From NCBI GenBank assembly GCA_947247005.1, contig OX365944.1:8134501-8198500 (forward strand): 64,000 nucleotides of DNA, in the 5' to 3' direction. Under the pieces are notes generated by a model that searched no databases, was not told where the DNA came from, and was given only the letters and a program-made list of their open reading frames with translations. Origin of the DNA: Spisula solida. Lineage: Eukaryota > Mollusca > Bivalvia > Venerida > Mactridae. The first letter of the stretch is position 1; each line of letters begins with the position of its first letter. Positions 34,746 through 43,303 of the stretch are shown here, in pieces. The translations under genes were made by a program, and so were the position numbers.

Positions 34746-35015
34746 TAGTCCCCTACCGTTTTTTGACCGGAGGGGACTATAGGTTTGCCGTCCGTCAGTC
34801 CGTCCGTCTGTCAAACAATCTGGATCCTGACATAACTCAAACAGTTTCCAAGCTAGGTTTATGGTATGTGGATAGGGGGCAATAAGGGGATTATGCACGT
34901 CTAAAAATATTTTGATTCTGACAAAAATTGTGGTTGCTATGGCAACAGAAAGAGTGAAAATGGCCTCAAACCGGTAGGGGACTTCTGTATTGCTTGCAAT
35001 TCTTAATTACTTGTT
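34746..35015 (+). mobile_element. AGTCCCCTACCGG element, copy 1
   Basis: It starts agtcccctaccg and folds locally onto ggaggggact. A GTCCGTCAGTCCGTCCGTC tract and a body (atctggatcctgacataact) follow, then ccggtaggggact at 34971-34983. A conserved tail ttgcaattcttaattacttg follows. Other copies: 39818-39990, 45688-45897 and 54463-54732. Confidence 0.8.
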
Positions 35016-35137
35016 ATATAATACATTGTAGGTCAACGTCCGAACTGTGTAATCTGAGATAAGAAAGTAGGTGACCAGGCTATACAAAAGCAAGCTTGTT
35101 AATACTCCTCTAATCTGTATCAGTTTAACCTTGATAT

Positions 35138-35195
35138 ATGAGCTCTGCTGTCGGATTTTCAACCTGATGTCAACATTTCACATTTTTATAGAATG
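35138..35195. repeat. short dispersed repeat, inverted copy at 18488-18545
   Basis: The order tatgagctctgctgtcggat, ttcaacctgatgtca, catttcacattttt matches the reverse complement of 18488-18545. It lies about 70 bp before the ZCCHC7 splice acceptor. Confidence 0.6.
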
Positions 35196-35273
35196 TATAT
35201 AAATTATACATGATATCAGTACACATTGTATTTATATTGAAATAATATGTAATTTTCTTTTTACAGAATCACT

Positions 35274-35934
35274 ATGGAGGGTATGGATGAGAGTTACTAT
35301 TATTCTGACAGTGGTGAGAGTCTAGATGCCTATGACCAGGAACAGATGGAGATTGCCTTGTACTGTAGCCTCCACTTCGAAACAAATCTAGAACATTCTG
35401 GCGTCATTGAAGATTGTGTGAATACTGATTTTGATATTCTAGTTGAAGGAAACGATAAAAGTGGGTACAAAGCTCCAGAAACAACTGCTGAGTATGTTTT
35501 AAATCAAGACATAGATAAAAAGTATGATAGTACTTTGAATGATGCAGATGAAGGGAATGCGAAAACAAAGAGTTCGAATTCAAAGAAGGTTAATAAAGCT
35601 GAACAAGTGGCTGATGAAGTAAAGAAATCAAAGAAGATTCAGTCAGTATTGAGAAAGCCTAATCTTCATAACAAATCCCTTCTTGGAGATTCTGGAATTT
35701 ATTCAGATAATTCTAAAGAAGATATCATTTGTATTGATGATGATACTTCAAGCATGGACAGTGACTCGGATGATCAAGATGTTCTACTTGGACAATCTTC
35801 TAGTGACTCAGATGATGATGATGATATAAAGATAAATGTTGTACATACCAGTGATAACACCAGTACTCCACGTTATACATACACCAAGATAACACCTGGA
35901 CAGTCAGATACAAACATAGAGGAGGAAAGTGATG
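35274..35934 (+). CDS. ZCCHC7: ZCCHC7 coding exon 1 (acidic N-terminus)
   Basis: The acceptor tttctttttacag ends at 35266, so this exon is preceded by a non-coding exon. The first ATG (35274) gives MEGMDESYYYSDSGESLDAY, comparable with the YEDDLYRDESSSELSVDSEV start in vertebrates; a second ATG follows three codons later. A hydrophobic-acidic motif IICIDDD and DSDSDDQD / SDSDDDDD runs resemble SUMO-interaction or CK2-type acidic stretches. The donor gatg|gtaaga leaves phase 1. Read-through into the intron would add 33 codons to a stop at 36035, giving a knuckle-less product. Confidence 0.9.
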
Positions 35935-38900
35935 GTAAGATATATATACAGTCAAGCTTGCACATAGCAACCAAATCTGTCCATAGCAACAGCAATAACA
36001 ATAAGTGCTCTTTGTTAACAGGTGGTCTCTTTTAACTGGTCAAATATCATTAAATGAAGATTCATGAACTAACAAGAGATTAAACTGGTGTTCTTTGCAA
36101 ACCGGTTTTGTAATACAATCGTGTATTGGTCTTTGCAAACAGGTTTTGTATTACAATCGTGTATTGGTCTTTGCAAACAGGTTTTGTATTACAATCGTGT
36201 ATTGGTCTTTGCAAACAGGTTTTGTATTATGATAATGTTGTGGTGTTTGCAAACAGGTTTTGTATTACAATCGTGTATTGGTCTTTGCAAACAGGTTTTG
36301 TATTACAATCGTGTATTGGTCTTTGCAAACAGGTTTTGTATTACAATCATGTAGTGGTCTTTGCAAACAGGTTTTGTATTATGATAATGTTGTGGTGTTT
36401 GCAAACAGGTTTTGTATTACAATCATGTAGTGGTTCTTGTTTCGCAGAATGTACGTTTTAAGTAAAGGTTTACCTTAAATAGTTAGGTGTGGCTGTTTAC
36501 AGTGTGTATGACAATATGTACTGTATTAAGTCTTTATCAGCTTCATCATATAACCGTAATTAATGATTTATAATTTGCTGTAGTCGCTATCGAAATATTG
36601 TATGTAATAACCATGACCTATGTTTCATTGCAGATAGTGAACATTGGGCCATCAATGAGGAAGATGTGTTCAAAGATAAGGGAGTTATTCCGCGTGGTAG
36701 ATACTATAAACCAGTTAGATGTCATAACTGTAACTATGTTGGTCACCTCTCCAAGAATTGTCCTAAACCAAAGGTAATCAGGCCTTTCCCCAGAATTTTT
36801 TTAAGGTGCTTGGGCAATGCTGGTATTTGTGCTAAAGGAGATCGACATTAAAGAATGGCTGAAATCTTTTAGAAGAGAAAACTGCAGGATTTCAGTAATT
36901 TAAAGGCTCATTAACTCATTTAAGCACTTTTTACAGTATAAAACTATAATTATAAAGGCCATAATCTCTCCCAACAACACAATACTGACCCTGGGGAAGG
37001 GCCTGGTAATACTCCAGGGCTCTACACTAACACTAGTCCACTGGTCCAGTGGTTTTCTTGGAGGACCACTAACACTTGGAATGCAAGTGGTCCCATTGAC
37101 CACGGAACATTTCCATGAAAATATTTCTTTAACAGGAGCTTATCACTTTTAAGAAATTTTGTCAACAAATAATGAAAATTATTGAACAACATCTCATCAA
37201 CAATTCAAAATAAAACAAAACATTGTAAGAATATACATTTGTGATTGCACTGCATAATGAAACTTATTTTCAATTCCTCAATAATCAGTAGGACCACCTG
37301 GAATTCTGTCAGGCCAGCATGTTTCTAAGCTGCTGGTTCTTCGTACCACTATGAAAAGTAAGTTAGTGTCAAGCCCTGTACTCAAACATGTTTTATATAC
37401 ATGTATCTCTCAGTTGTTCCTGGTTTACATAACCAGGGCTTTTTTCCTACTGAGGGGATGGGTTCCTTAGTAGCTCTGTTATTTGGGGGAAAGCATCAGT
37501 AGTTTGGTAATACGAGGAAATGGTCTCCACGTTTGGAGAAACCAGCTTGGTTTATAAGAAATAACTTAAGAGGAACACACCTTATTATGGCCTCTACTAA
37601 AGCATGGCTTCCATTTCAGAAGAAGTTGGGTTAAAACCCTTTTGCATGTATTGGGCCATGGGCTAGATATAATGATAACTAATAAAGTATTAATGGATGG
37701 AAGCCCTTAAATGATGTATGTACTCAACTTATATGTTTTGATTTCAGAAAGCTATTGTGTGTGCATTGTGTGCTGATGAAGGGCATGTATGCAGGAATTG
37801 TCCCAAGTCATTCTGTTATAACTGTGAGGCAGCCAATCATGATTCCAGGTATTGTACAGCACCTAGGAGAAAATTGTACAGGTCCTGTCGGAGATGTCAG
37901 ATGCCAGGTCATGACGAAAAAGTAAGTAGATCCTGTCAGATGCCGGGTCATGACGAAACAGTAAGTAGATTGTGTCTGAGGTGTCGGATGCCCGGTCATG
38001 AAAAAGTAAGTAGATCTTGTCAGAGATGTCAGATGTCGGGTCATGCTGGTCATGAAGAAAATGTAAGTTTCACCAACAAGGCAAATGCTGTGTGTTGAAA
38101 CCTGGCAAATGTTTTGAATGGATGATAGGATTTGTTATTTATTGTTTAACCTTATGTTAATTCACATCTATGACCATGATAGATAATTTTCCAATTATTA
38201 CTATGAATGGGAGACAATCCAATTACTGAAGCTAACTTACAAAAGATCAAGGGAAATCATTTGTGATATTGTTTGTAAACTTTCAGTATCCAGGTGACAT
38301 TCAATATGAAACTTTGATATAAAACAAAATACTACATTTACTATAATTGTATTCAGGGTAATGTCTCCCACATATTGATTTTGTCTTTACGCTGGACGTC
38401 TGTATGTATGCCTCAGTTTGTCCCAAACCTGGTCTTGTTAACTTCTGGTCTGATTTTAATGAAAGTTCACATGAGTGCTAAGCACCGAGTCTAGTTGAGA
38501 GCATATTTCAGGAATTTTAGATTGCATGTTGTGGTAGACATTTTTGTGTCAAAAACCCTTATAGTATTACCTATGATTGCAGGAATGTCCAGAACAATGG
38601 AGACAGTACCATGTGACTGTAAGTATTCACTGTACAATATTAGAATCAGTATTTCAATATTCTAAACTTACTACTGTTTATTCGGGTCTTCATTAAATGG
38701 AGCTGATGTTTTAGAACTCATTTCATCTTTCTTGGATCAGACACAAAATTTTCGTAACAAAATATTATTGTTTATTCTTGTAACTGCTTGGTACACTTAC
38801 TATGAATATGAGGCCTGTCATATGGTTTCGATACAGAAACCGCAGTTTTTATTACATCAATACCCTGATCGTCCATGTGAAAACAAATCAGGGAACAAAG

Positions 38901-41900
38901 TTCTTCAACATTGGTGATGAAAAATGTGTGACATCACCTGCTTTTCAGCACAAATGGCTTAAATTTGTAATTTCTGATTTAGTAACTATGGTAGTGTGAT
39001 AAAAAGAATCAGTGACTCATTGTCAAAATTTCTTAAACTCGTTATGAAAACAAAGGCTCACTTAATAACCTGTGTTTTCTAGACTCTTTAAAGAAATGTT
39101 GATCTCCAAAGACAACTTGTTACGGATCCTATATGTCACATAAATTTAAGGACAACAACTTAGACAAAAAAATACTTTGATATGATATTGGATAAACTGT
39201 AAGCTGTGCATCAAATTCAATGAAAATCTATTGTTTATTGATATTAAATTACGCAATCTAGGGGCGTTTAGCTGCATCTTGCATTTTTTTTACCTATGGT
39301 AACCTACATAGTATATCATGAACAATTACTTCTGAACAACAGCTGCATATTTCACGTATATCTACTTAGAATATAACCTACATTTTGAGCCAATGAAAAA
39401 CGCTACATCGGCCAATCAAAATGCTGGATGTTACATTCTTAGTTAGTTAGAACAAACTAAGAAAATCCTTTTTAGTGACTTATAAAAACTCAATTTACTT
39501 TGCTGGCTCGGCCAATTTTAATCATTAAGTAAATACTTTATGTTCTTACTATTACATAGTATTATTTGTTTTCAGATAAGAGCAGGCAGTATAAATAAGT
39601 TTAAGTTACCAAGGAAGCGTAAGCGGATATCTTGTTATAACTGTGGTGATGACGGGCATTATGGACATGTAAGTTGTAATTAATTCTCTCTCAGAGCGCT
39701 GTATTGTTTTTTTAATGGTGTTTGCATGGTTTGGTTCCCAAATTGTTCAAATTTTGCCACAAAGTAAAATTAACTATTCTGACACAGAATATGATAAGTA
39801 TGTATGATATTTATTTTAGTCCCCTACTGGTTTTCACCTCCGTCCCTCTGTCTATCTGTCAGTCTGTCCATAGAAAATCTGGATCCTGACATAACTCAAA
39901 CAGTTTCAAAGTTAGGCTCATGAAACCAAGTGAGGCCAATAAGAAGATTATGCACGTCTTAATATTTTTTTGATTCTAACAAAAAATGGACGGTGTTTTG
40001 TGAGTTACATGTCATTGACAGGATATAATGAAATGTATATACTCTGTCATAAGTCGACAAAAAACATGTCCAAATATACCTAAAGACATGCTTGACTTAT
40101 GGCCTTGCTCAAACAAAAAGATTACCATACATCAGAAATATGTGACAATAATCTAGTTGATTATCAAAATGTGCACTCAACCTATGAGTGAGTTCAGGTA
40201 AAATGCTGGATTCAGGACCTCTAAATTGACTTTTGGGCAAAGATGTCTTTTATCCAAGTATATATGATATTTTACCCCCTGTATACACTACTGATTGATT
40301 GATTTATTGATTGCATATACAGTGCGACCTCTGTAGAGGGACACAGTTCAGGAGCTACAAATATTGGCCGTGGTTAAGAGGTTGTTACTCTAAAGAGGGC
40401 CGCTCTGTAGAGGTTGTAATGTAGTTGGACGGCTCACTTTGGTATTTGTCATCAGATAAAGCATAAACAGAACTCTATATAATCAAGTTGTTGAATGTAT
40501 TTTAGGAATGTGAAGAAGATAGAATGAACAGATTTATACGAGTGAACTCTCCATTCATTACAAGATACCAAAATGTGAAACAATTCTGTGATGTTATAAA
40601 CTCAGGTACGTTCGTCATTACTGTCATATCACTGGCTTAGAATTAGAATGCCGCAAGTACAAAAACAATATTTTGAGAAAATAAGAAAAAAATGTCCGAA
40701 AACTACTCATTACTTATGGAAAAACAAGCTTTTTCAACTTCAGTATGGTAAACATGACCTGTTCCGATTTTCATGAAAATAGGCTCATAAGAAGCGCCTT
40801 GTGATGCAGATTTCAAATAGGCATAAGTCTTATAAGGTCGTTAGTCGCACTTACAACCTTATTCTAAACCAGCGATATGTTTAGCATAAAACTTTAAGTA
40901 AAGCTTCTTGATATGTGACTTAGTATAAAAAAATATTTTTAAGCATCCAAAGGCTTATAGTGATCTATTTGACCAGACATCACATGTTTACATACATATT
41001 AGTAAATCGAGAAATGAGTAGACAAATGAATTCTCTACTCTGGTGTCTTGTCAATTGTTTGTCCTTCAATCCGTCATTTTTCGTCTCCCCGTCGTACGTG
41101 TTCAAAGAAGTTTACAGGGTCTATCCGCAGGTAGTGTTGGTTAAATTGGCTATATAGAATTAACATAATGCTTCCAACCAATTTTGTTTTCTTAATATGT
41201 ATAGTCCAGAAAATTTGACACAGTCCTCGACCTTCTTTTAGCATTATTTATCAGCTGATATATTGTCTATATTTATAACTCCGGTTGTATGTTTCCATAA
41301 ACAGGGAGTATCATGAAGATAGTCAATGTGAAATACAAACACATATATTAATGGAACCAATATGGCACGATTTGCTCACGGAAATTTATATATTCAACGC
41401 AAGAACCTTGTAATATATTCATTCATAAAGGTCAGGATCAGGTCAAGTTCTCCAAACTATATCATAGAATAGAGGGAGCAGTCAGTTTAGTAGATGAATA
41501 GAAGTATCCGTAAGTTTAAATGTTAGAAAATGGACCTAACAAATTGATATTAAATTTTCAAACAGACAATTTATTGTAAATATCTATGTTTGCAGTGAGA
41601 CGTGATGATACAGTCGAACAGTGTGAGGACGCTAACGAAGATAGCGGCTGGAAGAGTTTTGATGATATTGATGCACATGTAAAAACTTTACGTGAAAATA
41701 AGCGTCAAATGGTGACAGGGAAAAGAATGATGGATAAAGAAAGTGCAGAGACAAAAAAGAAACCTTCAGAGTATTTACATATGATTAAAAAGTCAGGCAA
41801 GCTACATACTGGTAGAAATAACTTTGACAAGATGACATTTACAATCCAAAATGAACCCAGATTAAAATCGGGCGAGGAAAAGTTGAAGCACAGAAAAACT

Positions 41901-43067
41901 TCAAAAGTAGAGGGTAAGGAAGATAAAGATTTATCAGTAATAGACTTAACTCGTAAGGAAACAAGAAGGGATAGACAGAGAAAAAGAAAACAAGGTTCAC
42001 ATGATGACGGGAAGAAATGTGTATCTTCAAATAGAAAGGAGGAAGAAGATTTTCCTACGAATTATGAATCAGAAATTGCTCCAAATTATTCTGGTAAAGC
42101 TTCTACGAGTAAGAAAATGAGAAAACTTGAAGCTTCCAATAAACCATCAGCTGCTAGTGATAAAGACACTAAAGTACCAAAAAGCAAACATAAGAAGTCC
42201 AAACAGCTTACAAGTATCAAGGAAACTGTTCAGATTGACGTACAATTAGTGGATGAATGTGTTGATTCATCTAGTAAAGGCAGAACAGTTTCTTATGATC
42301 AGTCTGGTGATGGTGATATGTCTATAACGGCTAAACAAACTCCTGTGAAAAGTTCAACCAAATCATCAATAAATGAAAGCTCAGCAGACAGTAAGAAGAG
42401 ACGAAATAAAGGATCAGAGTTTAGTTCAGCAGACAGTAACAAGAGACGAAATAAAAGATCAGAGTTTAGTTCAGCGGACAGTAACAAGAGACGAAATAAA
42501 GGATCAGAGGTTAGTTCAGCAGACAGTAACAAGAGACAAAATAAAGAACCAGAGTTAAGGTCAGCAGACAGTAACAAGAGACGAAATAAAGAACCAGAGT
42601 TTAGTTCAGCAGACAGTAACAAGAGACGAAATAAAGAACCAGAGTTAAGGTCAGCAGACAGTAACAAGAGACGAAATAAAGAACCAGAGTTTAGTTCAGC
42701 AGACAGTAACAAGAGACAAAATAAAGATCCAGAGTTTTTTTCAGCAGACAGTAACAAACGACGAAATAAAAGACCAGAATTTACGGCCGATGATTTATTT
42801 TCCCTCTGGTCAATAGACTCGAAGGATAATAAAACAGATAGAAGGGCGAGGATATCTAAGAAACATGTGAGCCATAGAAATGATAATTATGCAGCAGACG
42901 ACTTATTCTCGCTGCAGAAGATCAGCAAGATGCAAGCTTCTGGTGATATAGATGTACCAGCGGAGGAGATGGATGTCGATCATCAAGTACATAACAACGA
43001 ATGGTGGAATGAAGGAAAGAATAAAAGAAACCGTAGAAGGAAAAATAAGCACACAAGATTTCAGTAA
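35274..43067 (+). CDS. ZCCHC7: ZCCHC7 orthologue, Air1/2-like zinc-knuckle RNA surveillance protein
   Basis: Seven coding exons, 35274-35934, 36634-36773, 37748-37921, 38583-38618, 39576-39668, 40506-40605 and 41596-43067, join to 2,676 nt, that is 891 residues plus stop. All junctions are GT-AG. In known animals ZCCHC7 works in the nucleus/nucleolus with MTR4 helicase and the TENT4 poly(A) polymerases, marking aberrant RNAs for the exosome. Visible here: an acidic serine-rich N-terminus (1-220); the WAINEEDVF-to-RYYKPVRC block before the knuckles, like vertebrate WSISDKDIE...RYY; five CCHC knuckles at 250-263, 272-285, 290-303, 314-327 and 357-370; the ECPEQWRQYHVT block, like CTEIWRQYHLT in human; and a basic, repeat-bearing C-terminal half. 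It is clearly longer than the human protein of about 540 residues, mostly because of the tail repeats. The 5' UTR is split by an intron. Confidence 0.93.
36092..36433 (+). repeat. 38-bp intronic minisatellite, nine copies
   Basis: Unit tctttgcaaacaggttttgt + attacaatcgtgtattgg in ZCCHC7 intron 1. Units 4 and 8 are a variant ending attatgataatgttgtggtg, four units apart, suggesting that a block was duplicated. Frames through the array are spurious. Confidence 0.93.
36634..36773 (+). CDS. ZCCHC7: ZCCHC7 coding exon 2 (knuckle 1)
   Basis: Acceptor atgtttcattgcag; phase 1 entry completes an Asp codon (gat g|at). It encodes the conserved block up to YYKPVR and knuckle 1, CHNCNYVGHLSKNC (residues 250-263), exactly C-x2-C-x4-H-x4-C. 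The donor aag|gtaatc leaves phase 0. Confidence 0.93.
37262..37385 (-). repeat. dispersed repeat in ZCCHC7 intron 2
   Basis: Reverse-strand relative of 33990-34095 (agtaggaccacctggaattc, ggccagcatgtttct). A related block with tccagggctctacactaaca lies at 36990-37105. Both are non-coding. Confidence 0.65.
37748..37921 (+). CDS. ZCCHC7: ZCCHC7 coding exon 3 (knuckles 2, 3 and most of 4)
   Basis: Acceptor tatgttttgatttcag. It encodes CALCADEGHVCRNC (272-285) and CYNCEAANHDSRYC (290-303), then CRRCQMPGHDEK (314-325). The last cysteine of knuckle 4 comes from the next exon (E-C). The donor chosen is gaaaaa|gtaagt at 37922 because it alone gives a perfect C-x2-C-x4-H-x4-C. The frame stays open past it through three further copies of the exon end, each with its own gtaagt, until a stop at 38096-38098. 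Confidence 0.9.
37922..38068 (+). repeat. ZCCHC7: tandem copies of the exon 3 end, each with a splice donor
   Basis: After the donor at 37922, three further diverged copies of the segment (tgtcagatgccgggtcatga + cgaaa + gtaagtag) follow. They give extra donors at 37961, 38006 and 38063. All are phase 0 relative to 37748 (+71, +86, +105 codons). Copy 2 has lost the first C-x2-C, copy 3 is one residue short between His and the final Cys, and copy 4 has an inserted GHAGHE. Use of any of them would keep the frame into the exon at 38583. Confidence 0.85.
38583..38618 (+). CDS. ZCCHC7: ZCCHC7 microexon, 36 bp
   Basis: Acceptor acctatgattgcag, donor act|gtaagt, 12 codons: ECPEQWRQYHVT. It supplies the last cysteine of knuckle 4 and the conserved WRQYH block, so it cannot be skipped without destroying the knuckle. 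Skipping would keep frame. Confidence 0.92.
39576..39668 (+). CDS. ZCCHC7: ZCCHC7 coding exon 5 (most of knuckle 5)
   Basis: Acceptor atttgttttcag, donor cat|gtaagt, 31 codons. A basic stretch KLPRKRKR precedes CYNCGDDGHYGH, which matches vertebrate CYHCAQKGHYGHEC. The final E-C of the knuckle again comes from the next exon. Confidence 0.92.
39818..39990 (+). mobile_element. AGTCCCCTACCGG element fragment in ZCCHC7 intron 5
   Basis: It begins agtcccctactgg and continues with the family body (atctggatcctgacataact, gattatgcacgtct) to about 39990. The right end is missing. Confidence 0.7.
40319..40420. mobile_element. ACAGTGCGACCTCT MITE, copy B, in intron 5
   Basis: acagtgcgacctctgtagag at the left and ctctgtagaggttgta at the right are inverted. 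It is shorter than copies at 20877 and 61069. Confidence 0.65.
40506..40605 (+). CDS. ZCCHC7: ZCCHC7 coding exon 6
   Basis: Acceptor gttgaatgtattttag, donor tcag|gtacgt, phase 1 exit. It starts E-C, completing knuckle 5 (357-370), and continues EEDRMNRFIRVNSPFITRYQ, comparable with the PFICYYDDKYE region after the last knuckle in vertebrates. Confidence 0.9.
40778..40875 (+). repeat. dispersed repeat in ZCCHC7 intron 6, relative of 1655-1830
   Basis: aaaataggctcataagaagc and tgatgcagatttcaaatagg occur here; the reverse complement with few changes lies near 1655-1700. Confidence 0.55.
41275..41470 (+). repeat. dispersed repeat in ZCCHC7 intron 6, copy at 59930-60125
   Basis: Shared words in the same order: cggttgtatgtttcata-like start, gatttgctcacggaaattta, tatattcaacgcaagaa, cataaaggtcaggatca. 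It is non-coding. Confidence 0.7.
41596..43067 (+). CDS. ZCCHC7: ZCCHC7 last coding exon (basic, repeat-bearing tail)
   Basis: Acceptor atatctatgtttgcag; the entry base pair completes Val402 and the frame runs VRRDDTVEQCEDANEDSGWK to the TAA at 43065-43067. It is lysine-rich throughout. Residues 663-797 are nine 15-residue repeats. After the repeats the motif ADDLFSL occurs twice (799-805 and 835-841), and the protein ends KNKRNRRRKNKHTRFQ. The human tail also ends with an acidic-then-LFLI-then-basic motif, so ADDLFSL may be its counterpart (inference). The long uninterrupted frame and the splice phase agree. Confidence 0.92.
42378..42782 (+). repeat. ZCCHC7: 45-bp coding tandem repeat, nine units
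   Basis: Each unit encodes a variant of SSADSNKRRNKGSEF. Units 4-7 alternate KEPEL and KEPEF endings, so a two-unit block was duplicated. Indels are all whole units, and the frame is kept. The opposite strand is open too (42299-42757), an artefact of the period. Confidence 0.95.
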
Positions 43068-43134
43068 TCAGACCATGTACCTGGGTAGTTTTGTTAAAGC
43101 ACTTATGGAAATCTTTTAACTAATGTTTAACAAA

Positions 43135-43140
43135 AATAAA
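43135..43140 (+). terminator. ZCCHC7: ZCCHC7 poly(A) signal
   Basis: AATAAA 68 bases after the ZCCHC7 stop codon, the first canonical signal downstream. Cleavage would fall just before the TATGCCCC element that begins at 43203. Confidence 0.75.
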
Positions 43141-43303
43141 ACCATACACGAATTACATTTAAAGAATATTCATTCATTTATGAAGTATACTCATGAATTT
43201 TTTATGCCCCCGTATCGATAGACATATAGTGATTCACCGTCCGTTCGTTCAGACGCTGTCCGTCCAGGTTAACCCAAATTGACCGTTTCTTCTAGCATTA
43301 ATA

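Noticed and set aside
36088..36461. Cysteine-rich plus-strand frames of 88 and 111 codons
   Set aside because: They are translations of the intronic minisatellite, in two different frames, inside an intron.
37808..38053. 81-codon minus-strand frame opposite ZCCHC7 exon 3
   Set aside because: Shadow of the tandem exon copies.
42299..42757. 152-codon minus-strand frame opposite the ZCCHC7 repeats (leucine/serine-rich)
   Set aside because: It is the shadow of the 45-bp coding repeat; the plus strand has splice and homology support.
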